Positions 20,257 through 32,518 of a DNA stretch of 64,000 bases are shown piece by piece. The stretch comes from Ahrensia sp. Its GTDB lineage: Bacteria > Pseudomonadota > Alphaproteobacteria > Rhizobiales > Rhizobiaceae. The stretch covers positions 191,389 through 255,388 of the forward strand of contig NZXU01000101.1 of assembly GCA_002698425.1 (NCBI GenBank). Direction: 5' to 3'. Position numbers and translations under genes: made by a program. Each line of letters starts with the position of its first letter. Positions within the stretch are counted from its first letter, which is position 1. The notes under the pieces are model-generated. The model had not been told where the DNA came from, did not search any database, and saw only the letters and a list, made by a program, of their open reading frames with translations.

Positions 20257-21702
20257 TCAGGCGTTCAGCACACGCCCATAAGCATCCAGCACGCTTTCCT
20301 TCATCATCTCCGAAAGCGTCGGATGCGGGAAGATCGTGTGCATCAGCTCTTCCTCGGTCGTTTCCAGGTTCATTGCCACGACGAACCCTTGGATCAGTTC
20401 GGTCACTTCCGCGCCGACCATGTGGGCGCCGAGCAGCTGCCCGGTCTTCTTGTCGAAGATCGTCTTGATCAGGCCCTGATCCTCGCCGAGCGCGATCGCC
20501 TTGCCGTTGGCGGCGAAGGGAAAGCGGCCGACGCGAATGTCGTGGCCGGCTTCCTTGGCCTTGGCTTCGGTCAGGCCGACGGAAGCGACCTGAGGATGGC
20601 AATAGGTGCAGCCCGGGATCATCGAGCGGTCCATCGGATGGACACCCGGCACGCCGGCGATCTTCTCGACGCAGATCACGCCCTCATGCTCGGCCTTGTG
20701 GGCCAGCATCGGCGGACCGGCGACATCGCCGATAGCGTAGATGCCCTCGACATTGGTCTTGCCGTAACCGTCGATCACGACGCAGCCTCGGTCGGTCTTC
20801 ACGCCGAGCGCTTCCAGGCCGATATTCTCTATATTGCCTTGTACGCCGACTGCGGAGATCAGCCGGTCGGCCTCGATCGCCTGCGTCTTGCCGTCCTTCG
20901 TCTCGACATGGGCGACGACCGAATTGGCCTTCTTGTCGACCTTGGTGACCTTGGCTTCGGTGATGATCTTCAGCCCGTGCTTTTCGAGCTGCTTGCGGGC
21001 GAGCTTGGAGATCTCGGCGTCCTCGACCGGCATGATTTGCGGCAGCAGCTCGACGACGGTGACGTCGACGCCCATGGAATTGTAGAAGCTTGCGAACTCG
21101 ATGCCGATCGCGCCGGAGCCCATGACGACGAGCTTCTTGGGCATTTCCTGCGGCACCATGGCCTCGAAATAGGTCCAGATCAGCTTGCCGTCCGGCTCGA
21201 TGCCGGGAAGTGCGCGCGGCCGCGCGCCTGTCGCGACGATGATATGTTTGGCGGTATAGTCGCCCTCGCCCAGGATATTCTTGGGCGCGGGATGCTGCGG
21301 TTCCATCGGCTTTTTCGACGGCTTGCCGACGGTGATCTTGCCCTTGCCGGCGAGCTTCGCCTCGCCCCAGATGACGTCGATCTTGTTCTTCTTCATCAGC
21401 ATGCCGACGCCGCCGTTCAGCCGTGCCGAGACACCGCGCGAGCGTTCGACCACCGCCTTGGTGTCGGCGCTGACCGTGCCCTCGAGTTTCAGGCCGTAAT
21501 TCTTGGCGTGGCTGGCGAAGTCCATGACCTCGGCGGAACGCAGCAGCGCCTTGGTCGGGATGCAGCCCCAGTTCAGGCAGATGCCGCCGAGATGTTCGCG
21601 CTCGACGATCGCCGTCTTGAGCCCGAGCTGCGCGGACCGGATCGCGGCGACATAGCCGCCGGGACCCGATCCGATGATGATGACGTCATAAGCGTTCGAC
21701 AT
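20257..21702 (-). CDS. lpdA: dihydrolipoyl dehydrogenase (E3)
   Basis: A 481-residue flavoprotein that reoxidises dihydrolipoamide for the 2-oxo-acid dehydrogenase complexes. The FAD loop IIIGSGPGGYVAA (8-20) leads to the redox-active disulfide Cys42 and Cys47 in GGICLNWGCIP. A second nucleotide-binding loop (VVMGSGAIGIEFASF) and the C-terminal HPTLSEMM with the active-site histidine are present. A variable insert (KPSKKPMEPQHPAPKNILG) between the FAD and NAD domains is typical of the PDH-linked E3 in this clade. It belongs to the pdhABC-lpd cluster but is separated from pdhC by two small genes. Confidence 0.97.
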   Translation of the reverse strand: MSNAYDVIIIGSGPGGYVAAIRSAQLGLKTAIVEREHLGGICLNWGCIPTKALLRSAEVMDFASHAKNYGLKLEGTVSADTKAVVERSRGVSARLNGGVGMLMKKNKIDVIWGEAKLAGKGKITVGKPSKKPMEPQHPAPKNILGEGDYTAKHIIVATGARPRALPGIEPDGKLIWTYFEAMVPQEMPKKLVVMGSGAIGIEFASFYNSMGVDVTVVELLPQIMPVEDAEISKLARKQLEKHGLKIITEAKVTKVDKKANSVVAHVETKDGKTQAIEADRLISAVGVQGNIENIGLEALGVKTDRGCVVIDGYGKTNVEGIYAIGDVAGPPMLAHKAEHEGVICVEKIAGVPGVHPMDRSMIPGCTYCHPQVASVGLTEAKAKEAGHDIRVGRFPFAANGKAIALGEDQGLIKTIFDKKTGQLLGAHMVGAEVTELIQGFVVAMNLETTEEELMHTIFPHPTLSEMMKESVLDAYGRVLNA

Positions 21703-21782
21703 GGGCGCTCCACTCCTCTTGTTTGGACCGGTTGCCTATGCGGCTTCGACCGGTTTCGGGAGTGGAGCCGTTGTCGCCGCCC

Positions 21783-22046
21783 TTATGCGGGGTCTTCTGC
21801 GACGGGTTCCGGCTTGACCAGCATCCCGTAGATTTCGTCTTTGAGAGCCAGACGCTGCTTCCGCATTTCTTCCATGCGGAAATCGTCGCAGGGCTCCACA
21901 TCGGTCTCGGCACGGTGAATGGCCCGGTTGACCTCGTGATACTCGTTCGTGATCCGGTGAAAATGACCATCCGTTTCACGCAAATGGTGAATTTCGGCGA
22001 CCAGTTCCGGGAATTCTTCGGCCAGTTCGTGGGGGACGTGGGACAT
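21783..22046 (-). CDS. YdcH-family (DUF465) coiled-coil protein
   Basis: An 87-residue acidic, helical protein containing the DUF465/YdcH pattern: FHRITNEYHEVNRAIHRAE followed by a second helix with KQRLALKDEIYGMLVK. The family forms short antiparallel coiled coils and has no firm function. A strong AGGAGG ribosome-binding site precedes the ATG. It lies between the SGNH hydrolase and lpdA within the PDH cluster. Confidence 0.85.
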   Translation of the reverse strand: MSHVPHELAEEFPELVAEIHHLRETDGHFHRITNEYHEVNRAIHRAETDVEPCDDFRMEEMRKQRLALKDEIYGMLVKPEPVAEDPA

Positions 22047-22121
22047 GGGATACCTCCTGGTTTCTTCGTCGTGTATCCAACCCTACGTCCTGTGACTAGT
22101 CCCTCCTTGATCCTTATCAAC

Positions 22122-22760
22122 TCAAAGCCCGAGCATCAGCGAAACGACCGGGGCCAGCGCCTTGCCGACGGCTTTCGTGTTCGCCGCGTCAAGGTGAATT
22201 CCGTCCAGCGGCGAGGTTTTCGCAACCGTCGACGCATCGAAGAAACCGCATTCCATTTCGTCGGCGAGATCGGCGTAGAGCGATCCCAGCATGTGCGATT
22301 CCTCGATGCTGCGCCCGAACATGGCGGCGAAGTCGGGGTTGGCTGCCTCGCAGAAGGGCGGCGGCGCGACGATCAGGACGCCAGGCCCGTCCACGTCCAG
22401 CGACCAGTCATGATGGCGCACAAGGCTGACGAGCTTCTTGATGCCGTTCTTCGCCGAGATCGCCTGGCCATGCACCGCCGGCTTGAGGTCGTTCGTCCCC
22501 AGCATCAGGATGACCAGATCGAGCGGCTTGTGTGTCTCCAGCAGCGTCGGCAGAACCCGCGCGCCGTTGCGGTCGCAATCGGCCAGATCATCGTCATAAG
22601 CGGTCGTGCGTCCGTTCAAGCCCTCGGCAATCACCTCGACACGTCCGCCAAGCGCCTCGGCGAGTACGACCGGCCAGCGGTTGTCGCGCGCATGGCGCGA
22701 CAGCGTAGCCGGGTCGTAGCCCCAGGTCAGGGAATCGCCGAAGGCAAGGACGGTTTTCAT
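22122..22760 (-). CDS. SGNH/GDSL-family hydrolase
   Basis: A 212-residue serine hydrolase. Block I FGDSLTWG supplies the nucleophile Ser9, block II has EGLNGRTT, block III has MLGTNDLK and block V has DGIHLDAANTKAVG. The closest described relatives act on arylesters or acylated carbohydrates, but the substrate here is unknown. No signal peptide is seen. It is 12 bp from pdhC and probably cotranscribed. A link between an esterase and the PDH complex has no obvious explanation. Confidence 0.9.
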   Translation of the reverse strand: MKTVLAFGDSLTWGYDPATLSRHARDNRWPVVLAEALGGRVEVIAEGLNGRTTAYDDDLADCDRNGARVLPTLLETHKPLDLVILMLGTNDLKPAVHGQAISAKNGIKKLVSLVRHHDWSLDVDGPGVLIVAPPPFCEAANPDFAAMFGRSIEESHMLGSLYADLADEMECGFFDASTVAKTSPLDGIHLDAANTKAVGKALAPVVSLMLGL

Positions 22761-22772
22761 GACCGGACCGGC

Positions 22773-24146
22773 CTAGACCAGCATCGACATCGGGTTCTCG
22801 ATATAGCCCTTGAAGGCCGCGAGCAGTTCCGCGCCGAGCGCGCCATCGACGCAGCGATGGTCGGTCGATAGCGTCACCGTCATCACTTGCGCGATGGCGA
22901 GCGCACCGTCCTTGACCACCGGACGCTGTTCGCCCGCTCCGACCGCGAGGATCGTCGCATGCGGAGGGTTGATCACGGCGGAGAAGGTCTTGACGCCCAT
23001 CATGCCCATGTTCGAGACTGCCGTGGTGCCGCCCTGATACTCCTGCGGCTGCAACTTGCGGTCCTTGGCGCGCTTGCCGAGATCCTTCATCTCGTTGGAG
23101 ATGACCGAAAGCGGCTTCATCTCGGCCTGGCGCACGATCGGCGTGATCAGCCCGCCCGGGATCGACACGGCGACGCCGACATCGGCATGCTTGTGTTTGA
23201 CCATTGCCTCGTCGGTCCAGGAGACATTCGCGTCCGGCACATCACGGAGCGCAAGCGCCAGCGCCTTGATCACCATGTCGTTGACCGACAGCTTGTAGGA
23301 CGGCTTGTCGTCCTTGACCGGCGCGGATTTGTTCAGTTCGCCGCGCAGTTTCAGGAGCGCATCCAGTTCGCAGTCGATCGAGACATAGAAATGCGGGATC
23401 GTCTGCTTGGCTTCCATGAGCCGCTTGGCGATCGTCTTGCGCATGCCGTCATGCTTGACCAGCTCATAGGAGCCTTCCTCGAACAGCTTGAGCACAGCGT
23501 CGGTCGACGGACCGGTGGCCATGGCGGCCTGCGGCGCCGGCGTGACCGGAGACTTGTCAGCGGATGGCGCAGCCTTCGCGCCGCCGGCGACGGCCTTTTC
23601 TACGTCCCGCTTGACGATGCGGCCATGCGGCCCGCTGCCGGAAATGGCCGTGATGTCGACGCCTTCGGCCTTGGCGATCCGCCGCGCCAGCGGCGACGCG
23701 AACACCTTTTCGCCGTCCTTTGTGGGAACAGGACCGGCCTTGACGTCGTCGGGAATGCTCGGCGTCAGGGCCGCCTTGGCCGGGCCGGGTGCGGGCGCAG
23801 TCTTGGGCTCTTCCTTCGCAGCCGCGGCCTCGGCTTTCGGCTCGTCCTTGGCGGGCGCGGGTGATGCGCCGCCACCGGAGGCCGCCGCTTCGCTCACATC
23901 CTCGCCTTCTCCGGCCAGGACCGCAATCACGGCATTGACCTTGACGCCTTCGGTGCCTTCGGGAACGAGGATCTTCGCGACCGTTCCCTCATCGACGGCC
24001 TCGACTTCCATCGTCGCCTTGTCAGTCTCGATCTCGGCGATCACGTCACCGGAGGAAACGGTATCGCCTTCCTTGACGAGCCATTTTGCGAGATTGCCCT
24101 CCTCCATCGTCGGAGAGAGCGCGGGCATTGTGATGTTGATAGGCAT
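22773..24146 (-). CDS. pdhC: pyruvate dehydrogenase E2, dihydrolipoyl acetyltransferase
   Basis: A 457-residue E2 with one N-terminal lipoyl domain (about 1-80, lipoylated Lys43 in [11 protein letters not shown]), an Ala/Pro/Lys-rich linker, a peripheral subunit-binding domain ([20 protein letters not shown]) and a C-terminal catalytic domain ending in [16 protein letters not shown] with the active-site His and Asp. It forms the core of the PDH complex, transferring acetyl groups to CoA. It starts 14 bp after pdhB. Its lipoyl domain is highly similar to that of PdhB at both the DNA and the protein level. Confidence 0.97.
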   Translation of the reverse strand: MPINITMPALSPTMEEGNLAKWLVKEGDTVSSGDVIAEIETDKATMEVEAVDEGTVAKILVPEGTEGVKVNAVIAVLAGEGEDVSEAAASGGGASPAPAKDEPKAEAAAAKEEPKTAPAPGPAKAALTPSIPDDVKAGPVPTKDGEKVFASPLARRIAKAEGVDITAISGSGPHGRIVKRDVEKAVAGGAKAAPSADKSPVTPAPQAAMATGPSTDAVLKLFEEGSYELVKHDGMRKTIAKRLMEAKQTIPHFYVSIDCELDALLKLRGELNKSAPVKDDKPSYKLSVNDMVIKALALALRDVPDANVSWTDEAMVKHKHADVGVAVSIPGGLITPIVRQAEMKPLSVISNEMKDLGKRAKDRKLQPQEYQGGTTAVSNMGMMGVKTFSAVINPPHATILAVGAGEQRPVVKDGALAIAQVMTVTLSTDHRCVDGALGAELLAAFKGYIENPMSMLV

Positions 24147-24160
24147 GGTTCCTCTCTCCC

Positions 24161-25618
<1,458 letters not shown>

Positions 25619-25647
25619 GGTTTCCTCACCTGTATCTTTTTCAGGTC

Positions 25648-25926
25648 CTACCGGACCCGGAGTTTATTCCAAAAAAGCAACGCCATCAGGCCGATTGCCG
25701 CAATGACGAACGCGACGCGAAGCGCGCGCAACCAAAATGGATCCTTGCCGAACCGGATCTCGCGCTCCAGCGCCGCACGGCGACGCTCGGAACCGCTGTC
25801 CAGATATTGCACGACCCGTTTGCCGACGCCGATATAGGTGCTGACCACGTACCAGAAGAACCAGCCGAACAGGGCGATGACGCCCGCCGCCAGCAGGTAC
25901 AACTTGATGTCGGGCCAAGCCTGCAT
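25648..25926 (-). CDS. small two-TM protein of unknown function between pdhA and pdhB
   Basis: A 92-residue protein I do not recognise. It has two hydrophobic helices (about 9-30 and 68-86) flanking a charged loop rich in Arg and Glu ([19 protein letters not shown]). It starts 13 bp after the pdhA stop and ends 29 bp before the pdhB start, so it is almost certainly cotranscribed with both. Its codon use looks like the neighbours'. It might tether or regulate the PDH complex at the membrane, but that is speculation from position alone. Confidence 0.75.
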   Translation of the reverse strand: MQAWPDIKLYLLAAGVIALFGWFFWYVVSTYIGVGKRVVQYLDSGSERRRAALEREIRFGKDPFWLRALRVAFVIAAIGLMALLFWNKLRVR

Positions 25927-25939
25927 CGACGCGCGCCGG

Positions 25940-26980
25940 TCAAAGCAGGATATCTGTATAGAGTTCGGACGGATCGGGCTCGGGGTCGGCCTGCGAGAAC
26001 TCGGCGGCGCCCGAAACGATATCGCGGACTTCCTTGTCGATCGCCTTCAATTCCGCTTCGTCGGCATAGCCCTCTTCGATCATGCGGGCCTTGATCTGCT
26101 CGATCGGATCCTGTTCGGAGCGCATCTTCTGCACTTCGTCCTTGGAGCGATATTTGGCCGGGTCGGACATGGAGTGGCCACGATAGCGGTAGGTCTGCAT
26201 TTCCATGATGATCGGCCCCTTGCCGGAGCGGGCGTGTTCCAGCGCATATTCGCCGGCCGCCTTGACCGCCCGGACGTCCATGCCGTTCACTTGGATGCCA
26301 GGGATCGTGAAGGACGCGCCGCGCTGGGAGAAGTCTGTCTGGGCCGAGGCGCGGGAGACCGACGTGCCCATGGCGTAGCGGTTGTTCTCGATGACATAGA
26401 CCACCGGCAGCTTCCACAGCGCCGCCATGTTGAAGCTTTCATAGACCTGGCCCTGGTTGGCCGCGCCGTCGCCGAAATAGGTCATCGAGACCGCGCCGTT
26501 CTCGCGGTAGCGGTTGGCGAACGCCAGTCCGGTGCCGAGCGACACCTGCGCGCCGACGATGCCATGGCCTCCGTAGAAGTTCTTCTCCTTGGAGAACATG
26601 TGCATGGAGCCGCCCTTGCCCTTGGAATAGCCGCCGCGGCGTCCGGTCAATTCGGCCATCACGCCCTTCGGGTCCATGTCGGTCGCCAGCATGTGGCCAT
26701 GGTCGCGGTAACCGGTGATGATCTGGTCGCCTTCCTTGGCGGCCATCTGCATGCCGACCACGACCGCTTCCTGGCCGATATAAAGGTGACAGAAACCGCC
26801 GATGAAGCCCATGCCGTAAAGCTGGCCGGCCTTTTCCTCGAAACGGCGGATCAGCAGCATCTCGCGATAGGCGTGATGTTCTTCTTCTTTGGAGAACTCT
26901 GCCGGCGGCGGCGCTTTCACGGATGTAGAGGTCTTCCCCTTCGCCGATGCGGCGGGGGCTTTTTTGGCACGGGTTGCCAT
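25940..26980 (-). CDS. pdhA: pyruvate dehydrogenase E1 alpha subunit
   Basis: A 346-residue thiamine-diphosphate subunit that decarboxylates pyruvate. The ThDP motif GDGAANQGQVYESFNMAALW...VIENN is complete. YRDHGHMLATDMDP and the phosphorylation-loop-like YRYRGHSMSDPAKYRSKDEV are also present. The N-terminus carries a Lys/Ala-rich extension (RAKKAPAASAKGK) common in this clade. It is the first gene of pdhA-ORF-pdhB-pdhC; a terminator-like hairpin (27089-27116) separates it from ftsB. Confidence 0.97.
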   Translation of the reverse strand: MATRAKKAPAASAKGKTSTSVKAPPPAEFSKEEEHHAYREMLLIRRFEEKAGQLYGMGFIGGFCHLYIGQEAVVVGMQMAAKEGDQIITGYRDHGHMLATDMDPKGVMAELTGRRGGYSKGKGGSMHMFSKEKNFYGGHGIVGAQVSLGTGLAFANRYRENGAVSMTYFGDGAANQGQVYESFNMAALWKLPVVYVIENNRYAMGTSVSRASAQTDFSQRGASFTIPGIQVNGMDVRAVKAAGEYALEHARSGKGPIIMEMQTYRYRGHSMSDPAKYRSKDEVQKMRSEQDPIEQIKARMIEEGYADEAELKAIDKEVRDIVSGAAEFSQADPEPDPSELYTDILL

Positions 26981-27088
26981 TCGCTCACTCCCTAGCTTTT
27001 ATCTGCCAGATAGAGTAGCGTAACCTTGCAAGTTGGCAATGCCTAAAACCGCATGGCTGGCATTCCATAAGCAACTCAAATCGCTTCG

Positions 27089-27116
27089 AAAAACCGGTAT
27101 TAACTTGATTCCGGTT
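27089..27116 (-). terminator. intrinsic terminator after ftsB
   Basis: Minus-strand AACCGG (27116-27111) and CCGGTT (27097-27092) form a stem with a 13-base loop and run into TTTTTC. It lies just after the ftsB stop and before pdhA. Confidence 0.55.
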
Positions 27117-27125
27117 AATCTGCTT

Positions 27126-27434
27126 TTATTGCAGAATGACGATCTCGTTGGGCCGAGTCACGCCGAGGAGGCGCCGCGCCTGTTCGTCGATCATGTCCCG
27201 CTCGAGGGAGCCGTCGCGAAGCATCGCCGTCTTCTTTTCCAGCGCTTCGCGCCGGGCTTCAAGCGCGTGCAGTTCAGCCTCCAGCGAGGCGATCTGCTGC
27301 TCATATTGCTGCTTCGAAGCGAGGCCCAGCGAGCCGCTGGTCGCGTGATGGCCGAAATAGGCCAGCACGCCGCTGGCGAGCACCGGCAGGATCAGATGGC
27401 GAAGAGGAGAGCGGCGGCGATAGCGGGTCCACAT
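27126..27434 (-). CDS. ftsB: cell division protein FtsB/DivIC family
   Basis: A 102-residue bitopic membrane protein: a basic N-terminus (WTRYRRRSP), one TM segment, then a coiled coil (QQIASLEAELHALEARREALEKK) and the family tail DMIDEQARRLLGVTRPNEIVIL. FtsB bridges FtsL and FtsQ in the divisome. I chose the ATG at 27434, preceded by AGGGG, over one ten codons upstream because relatives start with MWTR. The order eno-ftsB-pdhA is conserved in many alphaproteobacteria. Confidence 0.9.
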   Translation of the reverse strand: MWTRYRRRSPLRHLILPVLASGVLAYFGHHATSGSLGLASKQQYEQQIASLEAELHALEARREALEKKTAMLRDGSLERDMIDEQARRLLGVTRPNEIVILQ

Positions 27435-27496
27435 GATACAAAGCCCCTGGATCGGAACTTTCATCCTATGCGGGTTTGGTTAAGCCGGGATAAACG

Positions 27497-27524
27497 AAAA
27501 CGCCGCCGGCATGAGCCGACGGCG
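27497..27524 (-). terminator. intrinsic terminator of eno
   Basis: On the minus strand CGCCGTCGGC (27524-27515) pairs with GCCGGCGGCG (27510-27501), including one T-G wobble, around the tetraloop TCAT. It is followed by TTTTCGTTT. It lies 24 bp past the eno stop, so ftsB probably has its own promoter. Confidence 0.85.
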
Positions 27525-27547
27525 CCGATATGCTGGATTTTGCCGGC

Positions 27548-28864
<1,317 letters not shown>

Positions 28865-28995
28865 TTAGCCGAGGCGATCACAAAGTGAAACCTCCTGCCC
28901 GAGAAATTCATTTCAGCGAACGTCGCTTTGCCCGATTTCGGGTCCACCCTGCGAATCGGGGAATGGGAGCGTCGGCCAGCAAGGGAGGTCGTCCC

Positions 28996-29118
28996 ATGAC
29001 GCAACTCGCCGGAATTCTCACCTTCACGATGATCGCGCTCGGTCTCTCGACGGTCTTCAGCCCGCAAACGCCCGCGCCGGACGCCAGGACAAACATCGTC
29101 GTCCTTGCGGAGGAATGA
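28996..29118 (+). CDS. 40-residue hypothetical membrane peptide
   Basis: A short ORF with a very strong ribosome-binding sequence (AAGGGAGG, six bases before the ATG). It encodes one hydrophobic segment (QLAGILTFTMIALGLSTVF) followed by a Pro-rich, mildly acidic tail ending VVLAEE. It fills the gap between eno and kdsA, is oppositely oriented to both, and its stop abuts the kdsA stop. I recognise no family. Translation is plausible from the Shine-Dalgarno sequence, but it could be a leader or pseudogene. Confidence 0.55.
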   Translation: MTQLAGILTFTMIALGLSTVFSPQTPAPDARTNIVVLAEE

Positions 29119-29949
29119 TCAGCGGGACTTGGCGATCCCGTCGAACGCCATCAGGGTTTCGATGAGACGCGGCATGTCCGCGAGCCTGACCATGTTCGGC
29201 CCGTCCGATGGCGCATTGTCGGGATCCTGGTGGGTCTCGACAAAGACGCCGGCGACACCGACGGCCACCGCCGCCCGCGCCAGCGTCTCGACGAAGCGTC
29301 GCTCGCCGCCGGTCGAGCCGCCCTGCCCGCCCGGTTGCTGCACCGAGTGGGTCGCGTCGAAAATAACCGGGGCACCGGTTTCCGCCATGATCGGCAGCGA
29401 CCGCATGTCCGAGACCAGCGTGTTGTAGCCAAAGGAAACGCCGCGCTCCGTCAGCAGCACATTCGCATTGCCGCCGCCGACGACCTTGGCCAGCACGTTC
29501 TTCATGTCCCAGGGCGCCAGGAACTGCCCCTTCTTGACATTGATCACGCGGCCCGTTTTCGCCGCGGCGAGAAGCAGGTCTGTCTGCCGGCACAGGAATG
29601 CCGGGATCTGCAGCACGTCGATGACCTCGGCAACCTCGGCGCATTGCTCCTCGGTGTGGATGTCGGTCAGCACCGGCAGGCCCAACTCGGCCTTGATGTC
29701 GGCAAAGACCGGCAGCGACTTGTCGAGCCCGAGCCCGCGCTTGCCGGACAGCGACGTCCGGTTGGCCTTGTCGAAGGAGGATTTATAGACGAGGCCGATC
29801 CCGGCCTTGCCGCACATTTCCTTGAGCGCACCTGCCATGTCGAAGGCATGGTCGCGGCTTTCCATCTGGCAGGGTCCGGCGATCAGCGAAAGCGGCGCGT
29901 CATTGGCGAAACGGACGTTTCCGGCCGCGACCGTCGAATTCGGGTTCAT
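29119..29949 (-). CDS. kdsA: 3-deoxy-8-phosphooctulonate synthase (KDO-8-P synthase)
   Basis: A 276-residue enzyme condensing arabinose-5-phosphate with PEP to make KDO-8-P for lipopolysaccharide. Key blocks are [10 protein letters not shown] near the N-terminus, [46 protein letters not shown] and [12 protein letters not shown]. The ATG at 29949 overlaps the upstream VOC gene as ATGA. The open frame further upstream is that gene read out of frame. Confidence 0.97.
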   Translation of the reverse strand: MNPNSTVAAGNVRFANDAPLSLIAGPCQMESRDHAFDMAGALKEMCGKAGIGLVYKSSFDKANRTSLSGKRGLGLDKSLPVFADIKAELGLPVLTDIHTEEQCAEVAEVIDVLQIPAFLCRQTDLLLAAAKTGRVINVKKGQFLAPWDMKNVLAKVVGGGNANVLLTERGVSFGYNTLVSDMRSLPIMAETGAPVIFDATHSVQQPGGQGGSTGGERRFVETLARAAVAVGVAGVFVETHQDPDNAPSDGPNMVRLADMPRLIETLMAFDGIAKSR

Positions 29950-30857
29950 GCCGCGGTCTCTTCCTGGAAGGCAAGGAAGAAGCCCTGCCCAGGCGCGGGA
30001 TCGACAATGACGCGGTTGTGCATTTCGCGATGCGTGATGCCGTGCTCGTCCAGCACGCGCCGGATGGTCGACAGCATCCGCACCGTCAGGATCATTCCCT
30101 CGAAACGCAGGCCGCGCCCTTCTCCCGACCGGTTCACGCCGAACCAGACGGCGAGCCCTTCCGGCGTCATCACGTTCAACAGCCCGTTCGCCGCCGCGAT
30201 TTCGAGGCCGAAGGAATGCACCTCGTCGCCACGATTGTTGACCGCCTCCTGCAGAACATACTGGAAATCGGTCGGATTGGGCTCGGACAGGACGATCTCG
30301 CGAATGCCGGTTACGCCGTTTGCATGGCTCTCGAGCGAAGAGCGGTCGACCTTCGGCTGCGCGACGCGTTCGCATGTGAAGAAGAACGCATCGGGTGCGC
30401 GCAAATCCGCCGCGAAGGCAAGCTTGAACGCGGCCGTACCGGCCTTGCCGTTCGCATCGGCAAATTTTCGCTCGAACTTCAGCTTCTTGCCCGCGGAGAA
30501 ACCGGCTTTCTTGAAGGCCTTCTGGTCGCCTTTTGCGTCATCGGTCGCGAAGGCCAAGGCCGAAAACCCGTTCTCGCCGCAGCGGAACCTAAAGGCCTGG
30601 TCACGGGCGGTGAAGACATTGCCCTTCTGCGCCGTCGCCTCGCAATCCTCGCGCTGCGCAATCGCCAGCGGTTCGAGGAACGTGCCGTCGGCAAAATAGA
30701 CGCAGGCATTCTCGGTCCCGAAGGGATGAATGCCGTCCGGCGCGACGGTGAAGCCGAGCGCGGAAAGCCGTTCGCGCGCTTCCTCCAGGCTCTCGACCGG
30801 AAGGACCGCATGGTCGATCGCGCGGGCCTCGCGCGGCTGTTTGATCTCTTTCGACAT
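29946..30857 (-). CDS. VOC/glyoxalase-like domain protein
   Basis: A 303-residue protein of the glyoxalase_3-like (VOC) group. The start [24 protein letters not shown] is a typical VOC beta-alpha unit with the metal-ligand-like His, and a second unit covers about residues 155-260 ([12 protein letters not shown]). Substrate and reaction are unknown. It precedes kdsA with a 4-bp overlap, so the two are coupled, but I know of no functional link. Confidence 0.82.
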   Translation of the reverse strand: MSKEIKQPREARAIDHAVLPVESLEEARERLSALGFTVAPDGIHPFGTENACVYFADGTFLEPLAIAQREDCEATAQKGNVFTARDQAFRFRCGENGFSALAFATDDAKGDQKAFKKAGFSAGKKLKFERKFADANGKAGTAAFKLAFAADLRAPDAFFFTCERVAQPKVDRSSLESHANGVTGIREIVLSEPNPTDFQYVLQEAVNNRGDEVHSFGLEIAAANGLLNVMTPEGLAVWFGVNRSGEGRGLRFEGMILTVRMLSTIRRVLDEHGITHREMHNRVIVDPAPGQGFFLAFQEETAA

Positions 30858-30958
30858 GGCGGCAGGATGTGCACCATTTGCCGGGTCCGTTCAAGCGCTC
30901 ATTGCCGCCCGGTGATCCAACTCCATTTCCCAGCGTAACAATGACTGGAGGTGCCGAC

Positions 30959-31384
30959 ATGACCAGACGATCCCGATGGCTCATTTCGATGGCGGCGGTG
31001 GCGGCGCTCGCGGTCCCCGCCTTGGCCCAGGATAGCGGCGAAGGCGCGTCGCAGGACATCATTTCGCGTCAACTGGAAGCGTTTCTCGCCGGTGACTTTC
31101 CGCAGGCCTATTCCTACGCATCCCCCGATATCAAGCGCTTGTACCCGACGATGGACCGCTTCATGTCCATGGTTCAGTCCGGCTATCTCCCGGTCCTGCG
31201 CCCCGGCAATTACGCCTTCGGCAGGTCGGAACAACTTTCCGACGGCCGCTTCGAGTGGGAAGTGCTGATCGACGGGCCGGACGGCAAGGGTTATACGGCG
31301 ACCTATTACATGGAGCAGCAGGAAGACGGCTCGTGGAAAGTCGACGCCGTGATGTTGCGCCATGGCGCGCCGGGCATGACCTGA
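30959..31384 (+). CDS. secreted DUF4864-domain protein
   Basis: A 141-residue protein with a clear Sec signal peptide (basic TRRSR, hydrophobic core, cleavage near ALA-QDS at about residue 24) followed by a DUF4864-like domain: IISRQLEAFLAGDFPQAYSYASPDIKRLYP and a TATYYMEQQEDGSWKVDAV end resembling the NTF2/SnoaL fold. Function unknown, presumably periplasmic. GGAGGTG precedes the ATG at 30959. It converges with tgt, with only 3 bp between stops. Confidence 0.82.
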   Translation: MTRRSRWLISMAAVAALAVPALAQDSGEGASQDIISRQLEAFLAGDFPQAYSYASPDIKRLYPTMDRFMSMVQSGYLPVLRPGNYAFGRSEQLSDGRFEWEVLIDGPDGKGYTATYYMEQQEDGSWKVDAVMLRHGAPGMT

Positions 31385-31387
31385 GGA

Positions 31388-32518
31388 CTAAAGCGGCGGG
31401 ATGTCGCCACGCTCCCAAGCCGCTTCGGTCTCGGCGCTGAATTCGGTGTAGCGCTTCGCCTCGATGGCGTCGCGGATGCCCTGCATGAGCTGCTGGTAAT
31501 AATGGATGTTGTTCCATGTCAGCAGCATCGCACCCAGCATTTCTCCCGAGCGGATTAGGTGATGCAGATAGGCGCGCGAATAGTCGCGGGCCGCCGGGCA
31601 GGTGGATTCCTCGTCCAGCGGCCTATGGTCGTCGGCATGCCGTGCATTTTTCAGATTGACCTTGCCGTGCCGCGTGAAAGCCAGTCCGTGCCGACCCGCC
31701 CGTGTCGGCATCACGCAGTCGAACATGTCGATGCCGTGCGCCACCGACCGCAACAGGTCCTGCGGCGTGCCGACCCCCATCAGGTAGCGTGGACGATCGG
31801 CGGGCAGCCGCGGACAGGTCACGTCCAGCATCGCAAGCATGACGTCCTGCGGTTCGCCGACGGCCAGTCCGCCGACCGCGTAGCCTTTAAGGTCCATCGC
31901 CGCGAGCGCCGTGGCCGATTCCGCGCGCATGATCTCGTTGTCACCGCCCTGGACGATGCCGAACATCGCCCGTTCAGGATGGTCGCCGAAGGCCGTCTTG
32001 CAGCGTTCGGCCCAGCGCAGCGACAATTCCATCGCCTTGCGGATCGCGTCGGGCTCCGCGGGCAGCTTCGTGCACTCGTCGAGCTGCATCTGGATGTCGG
32101 AGCCGAGCTGGCCCTGGATCTCGATGGAACGTTCGGGGCTCATCTCGTAGCGTTTCCCGTCGATATGCGACTGGAAGGTCACGCCGTCCTCGCTCATCTT
32201 GCGCAGCGCCGCCAGCGACATCACCTGGAAGCCGCCAGAATCCGTCAGGATCGGATATTTCCAGCCGATCATCTTGTGCAGTCCGCCCAGCCGCGCCACG
32301 CGCTCCGCGCCCGGCCGCAGCATCAGGTGATAGGTGTTGCCGAGAATGATGTCGGCGCCGCAATCGCGTACCTGGTCGAGATACATCGCCTTGACGGTGC
32401 CCGCCGTGCCGACCGGCATGAAGGCCGGGGTGCGGATATCGCCGCGCGCCGTGTGTATCACGCCGCGCCGCGCCGCGCCGTCGGTGGCCAGCAATTCGAA
32501 GGAAAAAGGTGTCGTCAT
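31388..32518 (-). CDS. tgt: tRNA-guanine transglycosylase (zinc ligands largely lost)
   Basis: A 376-residue bacterial TGT that exchanges guanine-34 for preQ1 in queuosine tRNAs. The catalytic DSGGFQ (93-98), GGLAVGE (217-222 region) and nucleophile Asp267 in MFDCVMPTR are intact. The structural zinc site is not: residues 305-310 are STCPAA and 334-337 are TWNN, where Zymomonas TGT has a C-x-C-x2-C...H tetrad at the same 31-residue spacing. Only Cys307 remains. The rest of the protein is well conserved, so it is probably active with a zinc-free C-terminal subdomain. It overlaps queA by 4 bp. Confidence 0.95.
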   Translation of the reverse strand: MTTPFSFELLATDGAARRGVIHTARGDIRTPAFMPVGTAGTVKAMYLDQVRDCGADIILGNTYHLMLRPGAERVARLGGLHKMIGWKYPILTDSGGFQVMSLAALRKMSEDGVTFQSHIDGKRYEMSPERSIEIQGQLGSDIQMQLDECTKLPAEPDAIRKAMELSLRWAERCKTAFGDHPERAMFGIVQGGDNEIMRAESATALAAMDLKGYAVGGLAVGEPQDVMLAMLDVTCPRLPADRPRYLMGVGTPQDLLRSVAHGIDMFDCVMPTRAGRHGLAFTRHGKVNLKNARHADDHRPLDEESTCPAARDYSRAYLHHLIRSGEMLGAMLLTWNNIHYYQQLMQGIRDAIEAKRYTEFSAETEAAWERGDIPPL

